From Phorcus lineatus (Eukaryota > Mollusca > Gastropoda > Trochida > Trochidae): a stretch of 64,000 bases of DNA. The DNA is taken from the NCBI GenBank assembly GCA_921293015.1, contig OV121096.1, positions 9,551,000 to 9,614,999 of the forward strand, written 5' to 3'. The notes beneath the pieces are model-generated. The model had not been told where the DNA came from. It made no database searches and saw nothing but the letters and a program-made list of their open reading frames with translations. Shown piece after piece: positions 55,225 through 64,000 of this stretch (its first letter is position 1; each line of letters opens with the position of its first letter). The position numbers and the translations under genes were made by a program.

Positions 55225-58200
55225 TTCTACACACAATGATCTGAAAAGTTTGGCTACCATTGGTCAAGTATTAGATATTTTACATAGGTTTGAATATTCT
55301 AATTTTGACAGGACCTCGACCCAAAACGGGAAAATGTCTTTAAAATCTATATTTTCGACCCAATGGTGCGCAATTTTGTTTTAACATGTATATAATCATG
55401 ATACACGATGATCTGGCAAGTTTGGCTACCTTTTGTCAACTAATAGATATTTTACATAGGTTTGAATTTGTTAATTTTGACAGGACCTCGACCCAAAACG
55501 GGAAAACGTCTTTAAAATCTATATTTTCTTCCAAATGGTGCGCAAATTTGTTTTAACGTGTATATAATCATGATACAAGATGGTCTGGCAAGTTTGGCTA
55601 CCTTGCGTCAAGTATAAGATATTTTACATAGGTTTGAATATTTCAATTTTGACAGGACCTCGACCCAAAACGGGAAAACGTCTTTAAAATCTATATTTTC
55701 TTCCCAATGGTGCGCAAATTTGTTTTAACGTGTATATAATCATGATACACGATGATCTGGCAAGTGTGGATACCATTGGTCAACTAATAGATATTTTACA
55801 TAGTTTTGAATAGATCAATTTTGACCAAACCTCGACCCAAAACGGGAAAACGTCTTTAAAATCTATATTTTCGTCCAAATGGTGCGCAATTTAATTTAAA
55901 CATGTGTAGATTCATGATACACGATGATCTGGCAAGTGTGGATACCATTGGTCAACTAATAGATATTTTACATAGGTTTGAATATATCAATTTTGACCGG
56001 ACCTCGACCCAAAACGGGAAAACGTCTTTAAAATCTATATTTTCGTCCCAATGGTGCGCAATTTTGTTTTAACATGTATATAATCATGATACAAGATGAT
56101 CTTGCAAGTTTGGCTACCTTTTGTCAAGTATTAGATATTTTACATAGGTTTGAATTTGTTAATTTTGACCGGACCTCGACCCAAAACGGGAAAACGTCTT
56201 TAAAATCTATATTTTCGTCCCAATGGTGCGCAATTTTGTTTTAACATGTATATGATCATGATACAAGATGATCTGGCAAGTTTGGCTACCTTTTGTCAAC
56301 TAATAGATATTTTACATAGGTTTGAATTTGTTAATATTGACAGGACCTCGACCCAAAACGGGAAAACGTCTTTAAAATCTATATTTTCGTCCCAATGGTG
56401 CGCAATTTTGTTTTAACATGTATATAATCATGATACAAGATGATCTGGCAAGTTTGGCTACCTTTTGTCAAGTATTAGATATTTTACATAGGTTTGAATT
56501 TGTTAATTTTGACAGGACCTCGACCCAAAACGGGAAAACGTCTTTAAAATCTATATTTTCGTCCCAATGGTGCGCAATTTTGTTTTAACATGTATATAAT
56601 CATGATACAAGATGATCTGGCAAGTTTGGCTACCTTTTGTCAACTAATAGATATTTTACATAGGTTTGAATTTGTTAATATTGACAGGACCTCGACCCAA
56701 AACGGGAAAACGTCTTTAAAATCTATATTTTCTTCCAAATGGTGCGCAATTTTGTTTTAACATGTATATAATCATGATACAAGATGATCTGGCAAGTTTG
56801 GCTACCTTTTGTCAAGTATTAGATATTTTACATAGGTTTGAATTTGTTAATTTTGACAGGACCTCGACCCAAAACGGGAAAATGTCTTTAAAATCTATAT
56901 TTTCGACCCAATGGTGCGCAATTTTGTTTTAACATGTATATAATCATGATACACGATGATCTGGCAAGTTTGGCTACCTTTTGTCAAGTATTAGATATTT
57001 TACATAGGTTTGAATTTGTTAATATTGACAGGACCTCGACCCAAAACGGGAAAACGTCTTTAAAATCTATATTTTCGTCCCAATGGTGCGCAATTTTGTT
57101 TTAACATGTATATAATCATGATACACGATGATCTGGCAAGTTTGGCTACCTTTTGTCAACTAATAGATATTTTACATAGGTTTGAATTTGTTAATTTTCA
57201 CAGGACCTCGACCCAAAACGGGAAAACGTCTTTAAAATCGATATTTTCGTCCCAATAGTACGCAATTTTGTTTTAACATGTAAATAATCATGATACACGA
57301 TGATCTGGCAAGTTTGGCTACCTTTTGTCAACTAATAGATATTTTACATAGGTTTGAATTTGTTAATTTTCACAGGACCTCGACCCAAAACGGGAAAACG
57401 TCTTTAAAATCGATATTTTCGTCCCAATAGTACGCAATTTTGTTTTAACATGTATATAATCATGATACACGATGATCTGGCAAGTTTGGCTACCTTTTGT
57501 CAAGTATTAGATATTTTACATAGGTTTGAATTTGTTAATATTGACAGGACCTCGACCCAAAACGGGAAAACGTCTTTAAAATCTATATTTTCGTCCCAAT
57601 GGTGCGCAATTTTGTTTTAACATGTATATAATCATGATACACGATGATCTGGCAAGTTTGGCTACCTTTTGTCAACTAATAGATATTTTACATAGGTTTG
57701 AATTTGTTAATTTTCACAGGACCTCGACCCAAAACGGGAAAACGTCTTTAAAATCGATATTTTCGTCCCAATAGTACGCAATTTTGTTTTAACATGTAAA
57801 TAATCATGATACACGATGATCTGGCAAGTTTGGCTACCATTGGTCAACTAATAGATATTTTACATAAGTTTGGATATGTTAATTTTGACAGGACCTCGAC
57901 CCAAAACGGGAAAACGCCTTTAAAATATATACCTTTGATCAAATGGTGCGCAATTTAGTTTTAACATGTGTAGATTCATGATTCATGATGATCTGGCAAG
58001 TTTGGCTACCTTTGATCATGTATTAAACTTTTGGCATAGTTTTGAATATGTTAATTTGGACAGGACCTTGACCCAAAACCCTTTAAAATGAAGACTTTTC
58101 ATCATGCGCATTTTTGTTTTAACTTGTATAGATTCATTTTACGGGATGATCTGGCATGTTTGGCTTAATTTGGTCCACTATTAGATATTTTGCATAGTTT

Positions 58201-58325
58201 TAAAAATTTTAATTTGGACAGGAACTCGACCCAAAACTGGAAAACGCTTTTAAAATTTATACTTTTCATCCAATGGGGTGCATTTTTGTTTTATCTTGTA
58301 AAGATTCATGTTACGGGATGATCGG
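55225..58325 (-). repeat. 172-bp satellite array, right, inverted, about 18 monomers
   Basis: The same monomer as 44270-49200, on the opposite strand. cgggaaaa(c/t)g recurs every 172 bp from 55327 to 57907 (16 regular units), with decayed units at about 58078 and 58240. Sub-types alternate (ttttgtcaactaatag versus ttttgtcaagtattag), giving partial 2- and 3-monomer periodicity unlike the 7/8-mer of the left array. Confidence 0.97.
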
Positions 58326-58329
58326 GAAA

Positions 58330-59260
58330 CGCTTTCCATATTTTCTATATTTTCATATTAGTAATCCTAAATATCATTTCAATATATCTTAAACCTAATT
58401 TAATCATTTCTAGCACGTATTCGATACATTATTAAAACATTATAGAATAAATTGTAGCCAAAGATATTATTTTTTCAAATAACTATAAAATGTATAATAT
58501 ACATATTACATATGGCGAGATAATTGAATATCTATATATGAGATGCATAACCTATCTACGTCCAATGCGACAGTTTGAACACAGAGGTCAAATTAAATCT
58601 TCGGCATTTTCCCTTGATATATTGTTTCCTATCATATTTTTTCTAATTTGAATTGAACTCTAATTTCGATCAATGCATTTTACTTCCCAATAACTCAATA
58701 GTAAAGTCGATAAAAAATGTATTTGATCTACTTTAACTCAAAGTCTCAACATTTTCATATTCACATTCAACATTATACTTCAACCAAAGACCTCATGATA
58801 TAAGGCTTCGTTGTTCTAGGCTCCTTTCAAATTTATTTCATATGAGATAGTCAAAGATGAATATAGTTAAAATGTAATTTTTGTAGAAATAACTGATAAG
58901 TTTGTTTTATTTTGAATACAACATACGTTTAATTTTTTTTAACCTCAATTTATTTTTTATAATGAAAATATTAAGAAAATATTTATCAGACAGCAAATTA
59001 AAAAATAAAGAAAGAGAATCGAAGCTATTTTAATCAACAGCAAACAGCGTGAGCAGAAAGAAGGTACAGTGGTTATGGTTCGTTTCCACAACGCAATCCT
59101 TCTTTTGCAGCTACGGGGCAAATCGCGCTCGACTTTCCAAGCGGACGAAGTCGAAAATAGGCTAATAAAGTCAAAAGCTGTTTTTCTTGGCACAAAAAGG
59201 CTTTTTTTCACTTAACCATACCATTTAATGATTTTCAATGAGGCAATTGGATTTATTTAT
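58330..59260. other. Right sub-terminal region
   Basis: Non-coding as far as I can see. An 84-codon minus-strand ORF at 58957-59211 lies in a locally GC-richer patch; I recognise no domain. Confidence 0.4.
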
Positions 59261-59263
59261 ATA

Positions 59264-59318
59264 GATTTCCCTGTTTGGGTCGTTTCCCGGTTTGGGTCGT
59301 AACATGCGTGCGCAAGTG
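59264..59318 (-). repeat. Right terminal inverted repeat of the 16-kb palindromic structure
   Basis: Reverse complement of the left terminal sequence (43156-43192) with a 1-bp indel and about two substitutions, including both copies of the CGACCCAAAC core. Confidence 0.8.
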
Positions 59319-59319
59319 C

Positions 59320-62265
59320 ACGCGCTCCAATCACTAAAACCCTGTAACACACATTATATTCATAAATATCTTATATAACATTACATACATCTTTGTCATC
59401 ACATCAGTCATCACACAAATAGCATGATCCATTACAATATACAAAATAGAAATAGGTATTCATTCAAACAATTTATATATTAACTGCACGAAAATATAGA
59501 AACATAAAATAACGCAATAGCAAGGAAGGCCATTATATAATAGAATGATATATTACACAACAATGACATGTACGACCAGGTTTATTGGTTACAACACCAC
59601 GTTGTCTTCATTGGAATACCTAAAGACAATTAATTCACACATTTCACACGTACATCACAAATGCACAATCATTTAACGCCAGACTCACTCTCATTATTAT
59701 TTTTTAAAACACCCACTCTTAGTTGTACTAAGAAAGATAGAATTTTTTAATGAAAAGTTATTTCATGTAGTATAGCATTATTTTGGCTATCGTTTTAACC
59801 TAATTACGTTGATTAGAAAATAACTTAGCATTAATTTAAAATTTTGACTATATTTCTCAAAATTATGAAACCACCCTTTCACTATAAGGACACCCGAAGC
59901 TATGAGAGCAGACCACGAAGCAATCCTGCACGGGCGCACGAAAAGCACGGGCGCACGAAAAGCACGTGCTGTGACGCTTTGCTAAAGATAGCATAGGAAA
60001 ACACCAACAACAGAATTCCCTCCACCAGACCTGCACAACATTGCCGTGCAACTAACGTAGAAAATATACGATTTTTATTGGAAGAGTTTTACTGTTTTTC
60101 TTAAAAATGATTTACATACATATCAAAATAACACCCTGTTACAGTATTACACTTTTTTAATATTGCCAGGCGGGTAATAAAATAAAATATTGAGATCTTG
60201 ATATGTCAAATGACCTTGATTCGGACACTTCTTATTTTTTCTTTATAAGGACTTTTAATGTTTTAATTTAACCGACAAAAGTTCAGGAAACCAGAATTAA
60301 CCTACGATTAACACATATGACAAAATAATTAATTTATTAAACATACGCTTTAGCGCTAAAGTCGTTTTTTGCCTACTTTTGTCATCTTGACGTCATTAAT
60401 GCGTCACGACGTGTGAGTGAGTGTTGGAGAATTTCAGATCGGAAAGCAAAATGTAAGTATATTTCCGAAACACTACAATTTAATAATACATTGACTACTC
60501 ACTGGATTGTCAGACATCCTGTTGATAATACATGCGAGAAGATTAGTTGCAACTGCCCGAAGCAAAATGAGAAACAAAATAAACCTCTGTGTAGGTTATC
60601 ATAGAAACAGTTTAGCAAATTGAGATATAAATCAAATCAAATATTTAACTTTTGAACGTTTGGTTTGCTAATGATTACTTACTTCAGATAGTTAAGAATT
60701 ATAAATCTTTCTTTTAAATCGATACACTCTCCGAACTTCGGTCAGTTTGCCGTTTAGACAGCTTGTTAAAGATTTTGAATTTTATTCATGGTTCGTGGTC
60801 AATAGAAAAATAACAATTTAAATGTGCGATAGGATGTTACAAAACTAAATATAGAACCAAAGGCTCTGTAGCTTATCAACATTTTTATTATTTTACTTTG
60901 AGGATTATGAAAAAGCCTGTCGAAATAATGTTTTTGAAAAAGCGGGAACCGGCGAAAACTGTTAAAATTATGATTATCATGGTGCGTGGGACATAAAAAT
61001 TTGCTTCTAACTTCTAACAATATATTTTTGTTACGTGTGAATTCATAACCTAAATTTGTCCCCAGTTAAACCAGCAAAATATGACAAACAATTGAATGTA
61101 TCAATGTTAACAATTTAATTAATTTATAATAAACAAAGAGTTTAAAGTTACAATATACACTAACTCAAATAAGTTATACAGTGTCAAATGGGTCAAAAGG
61201 CTAGCTAAAAATAATATTTACCAAGTCCTTGATCAAATAGCGGTGATAGTTCGAGTCCTATTCTTGATGACAATTCCTTGATGAATCCGGTTGTAAAAAT
61301 TTTCCAAAAGTCTTTAACAAAGATGTGATTCTGAAATTTGAGCTTTCTAGGCAAATTTGAGAAGCATCCCTTTAAAGGTTTTCGGAAAAAAGTCTGCCAC
61401 TTCTATTTAAGGTTTGTTATGGAACAAGTGTCCTTTAATATATATTTATCGCTTACGTTTTGATACAGTAAATACGTCTTAAAAAAGGTCAAGACTACGA
61501 TATCGATTGGTAGTGTTTAACAGGTCTTATACGTGTAAATGGATCGCGCAATCGCCTTCTTCATACGTATCCTGGATTCGGTCGATTATTATTGCATACA
61601 AGATTAAGTCCATTGTTATTTTTGCATGAATTTGCAAGTCGGGTTAGACGATTTGAACTTATATCATGACATGAAGTACTTTGGGACGTATCAAAACCTA
61701 TTACGATTCTGTTTACAATACTCAATGTCACTTTAAAAATGTTAAAATAAAACATATTATTCTCGAGAAAATATCTTGTTGTGTATGAAATATATGTTGC
61801 CTAAGTGACTAAATGGAATAAATGTCCGGGATTCAGCGTTAGTAAAGTCTTAATAGCTAATACATCCAAGCTTCGTGATATAAACATAATGCGATACGAT
61901 GAAATGTCATTTCCCTATTCGCAATTACTCGCTTACTGAAGGCTATAAACAACAAATGCATTCCAAAAATTCGAAATCCAATACATTTTCAAATAAGATA
62001 AAAAAAATGTGAAGAGGTCTCAAACTTCACGATTCATATTACGGATTATATTCTTGACAAAGTTATTGACTGATTGATTTCCTTTATTGGTTCTGCCTGA
62101 CACCGGTAAGTGTTAACTAATGGTGATGTGGGCTCATCAATTTCCTCTTCTACTCGGATTTTCGACTTCCTCTCCTACACAGCAAACCATTGGCGCCTGT
62201 CAGGGGAGGGGCGAGATGGTCAACCCTGAAGCGTTGGGGGCGTGACTAAAAGATTGGAAATCATA
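59320..62265. other. AT-rich intergenic stretch
   Basis: No supportable gene. A GC-richer patch at 59880-60050 has a duplicated 'cacgggcgcacgaaaag' (59938-59970) but no recognised product. Confidence 0.4.
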
Positions 62266-62270
62266 GCTCT

Positions 62271-62278
62271 CATAAATA
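62271..62278 (+). promoter_or_regulatory. Possible TATA-like box (CATAAATA)
   Basis: About 165 bp before the start codon of the IGFBP-domain exon and just after a GC-richer stretch (62200-62250). Placement is plausible for a promoter, but nothing else confirms it. Confidence 0.3.
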
Positions 62279-62439
62279 GAACCGACTCAATGTCCAGATC
62301 GCATGTAGCTCACTTGACGCCGCTTCAACAAATGGCAGAATTTCTGTTTCTGTGACCGTGTTAATACAACAGCTGCCTCTTTGTTGTATGACCGATCAAG
62401 TCCGTGGCTACCGAGGTAAAGGAAGCGCTACTTCTTGCG

Positions 62440-62794
62440 ATGCCGTCAGCATTGCCTAGGTCACTGGCCGCAGTCTTGCTTCTCACGTCGCTTGTGTCCA
62501 CAACTTCTGAAGTCCTCTACCGGGAAGATGCTCAGAAACTGTTTAACTGTCCACCATGTTTTAAAGATGCATGTGTTCTGCCGTCCGAGCCTTGTGAACT
62601 TGTTTTAGAACCAGGCATTTGTGGCTGTTGTCCAGTGTGCGCTCGCAAAGCAGGGAGCACATGTGGAGTGGCAATTGGACGCTGCGGCATGGGACTTAAG
62701 TGCATGCCCGACCCCAAAGACAAAGAACCCTTGACTGCCCTTCTCCTGGGGAGAGCTATATGCATTGGAAACGATCCCTACGAGGGACTCTTTG
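62440..62794 (+). CDS. Secreted IGFBP-domain protein, first coding exon (partial gene)
   Basis: ATG 62440 begins a signal peptide (MPSALPRSLAAVLLLTSL, then VSTTS). The mature part has 12 cysteines, the full number of an IGFBP N-terminal domain, with the signature GICGCCPVCARKAGSTCG followed by GRCGMGLKC and AICIGN. Such single-domain proteins in molluscs include perlustrin and SIBD-type proteins, proposed to bind insulin-like peptides or act in shell matrix or immunity; which applies here is unknown. A GTGAGT donor follows at 62795, and read-through would hit TAA two codons later, so I infer that the gene continues in an exon beyond the window. The frame is open upstream of this ATG to 62404 but without another ATG. 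Confidence 0.85.
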
Positions 62795-63550
62795 GTGAGT
62801 AATTCAGGACCTTTCAATCGCTCATAACACAAATGCAGTAAGTAAAGCGAGTAGATTAGTTAAACCTTCCGGTACACCGAATCAATGATCTTCGCAATTC
62901 TTGATTTTCCAGGTGTAAATAGGCTATACTTGGAATTGGGTTTTGATAATGATTGAAACTATGTATCCATCGAAGATGTATATAGAGCCGTCTAAATGTA
63001 CGATCAAGTGTAGGATAAAACATGACAGAGGTAATGGTTTTAATTATAAGGTCAGAAGAGATTGAGCTGAAAGTAAGACCGATTGCAACGTTGGATCTTA
63101 TCTTGAGTTCTTTCTACGAGGGTTTAACAATACCAAACATAAGGTAGATAGGTGGAGTGTTTTATCGAGCTTAGATACCGTAAATAAGATCAAAATAAAA
63201 GTATTGTAGAATTGTGTTATATATATACAATTAATCAAAAGGCTTACTGGTTCGCATGTACGATAAAGTAAGTCACGTAATTTGGAATCAACAGAAAAGA
63301 GGGTGGAAAACATACATACAACTATTAATAGAGAAGTATCAAAGTTTAATTTAACATGAGTGGGAAATTCGATGCCTCTTAATTCTCAAGAATATGTAAA
63401 ACTAGTTCACTTCATCCTTTTTCAATCATGATTAGAAAAGTTATATGGAAAAACTGGTAACATTAGGGAAATACATTTCATAACATAACATAACATTTCA
63501 TAACATAACGTATAATATATATATATATATAAACTCGTAAAATACGAACA
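62795..63550. other. Intron of the IGFBP-domain gene (inferred)
   Basis: No second exon found before the window ends. Confidence 0.4.
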
Positions 63551-63554
63551 TGTA

Positions 63555-63660
<106 letters not shown>

Positions 63661-63846
63661 GACATACCTGCTTTTGTTCATGATGATAATGGCAGTGTGT
63701 ATGAAAATCAACAAAAACAGTTAAAAGTGGCAATAAACAAAAGAGCAAATACTGACTGGGCCAAGATAAACAGGGCATAATAATGGGAATACAGTTTGTA
63801 GTCAGAGGCGTGCACAGTAGAAGAAAAATATCGTAAATATCGTACT

Positions 63847-63870
63847 ATCTGTCTGTCTGTCTGTCTGTCT
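63847..63870. repeat. (TCTG)n microsatellite, about 5 units
   Basis: A short tetranucleotide run. Confidence 0.9.
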
Positions 63871-64000
63871 ATTAGGTATAAGCGAGACTTTGACAAAGGG
63901 AGGGACAACAGTTGATTAGTATTTAGGATAAGCCGATCATAAGCAGAGGGGGTGTAATGACAAAGATCCCTATTCAAAGAGGGCTTGTGCAGTTTAATCC

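Noticed and set aside
43156-58325. CENP-B-box-like reading of the satellite core (CTCGACCCAAAACGGG)
   Set aside because: The CENP-B box needs seven bases between CG and CGGG; here there are eight in both the satellite and the terminal repeat, so the match is off by one and I do not claim a centromere function.
58957-59211. 84-codon minus-strand ORF inside the right end of the 16-kb structure
   Set aside because: It would be the only candidate protein of the element, but I see no transposase or DNA-binding motif in it.

Overview
The window reads as nuclear DNA of a marine mollusc, most likely a bivalve; this is an inference. It is AT-rich, has long introns with GT-AG junctions, is dense in short inverted-repeat elements, minisatellites and satellite DNA, and its few coding regions are animal families. 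There is no sign of operons or ribosome binding sites. Species cannot be named from sequence alone.

Three host loci are supported. (1) Minus strand, 941-2356: an intronless 471-residue leucine-rich-repeat protein of the LRRC74/NLR-type ribonuclease-inhibitor class, with two perfect CRE palindromes just upstream of the start codon. (2) Plus strand, 18562-36281: a 12-exon gene for a protein with tandem cyclic-nucleotide-binding (CNB) domains, CNBD2-like. I joined all 12 exons by hand: every junction is phase-compatible and the CDS totals 2361 nt (786 aa plus stop). (3) Plus strand, 62440-62794: the first coding exon of a secreted protein with a complete 12-cysteine IGFBP N-terminal domain, running off through a splice donor.

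The rest is repeats. From 3.5 to 20 kb there are hairpin elements, a LINE 3' fragment, and minisatellites of 50, 59, 73 and 87 bp. The introns of the CNB gene hold MITEs, a decayed LINE (reverse-transcriptase motif YAGD instead of YADD), two minisatellites that begin at 5' splice sites, and two degenerate extra copies of the start of exon 4. From 36.5 to 43.1 kb lie several foldback or MITE elements with 20-65 bp terminal inverted repeats.

The most unusual structure is 43.14-59.32 kb. Two oppositely oriented arrays of a 172-bp satellite (about 28 and 18 monomers, with higher-order repeats) flank a 6-kb spacer that contains a dead mariner (D34D). The whole is bracketed by about 37-bp inverted repeats whose core motif, CGACCCAAACCGGG, recurs almost unchanged in every satellite monomer. 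This may be a giant non-autonomous palindromic element whose terminal motif was amplified into satellite DNA.

Stretches not listed as features are AT-rich non-coding DNA in which I saw no supportable gene.
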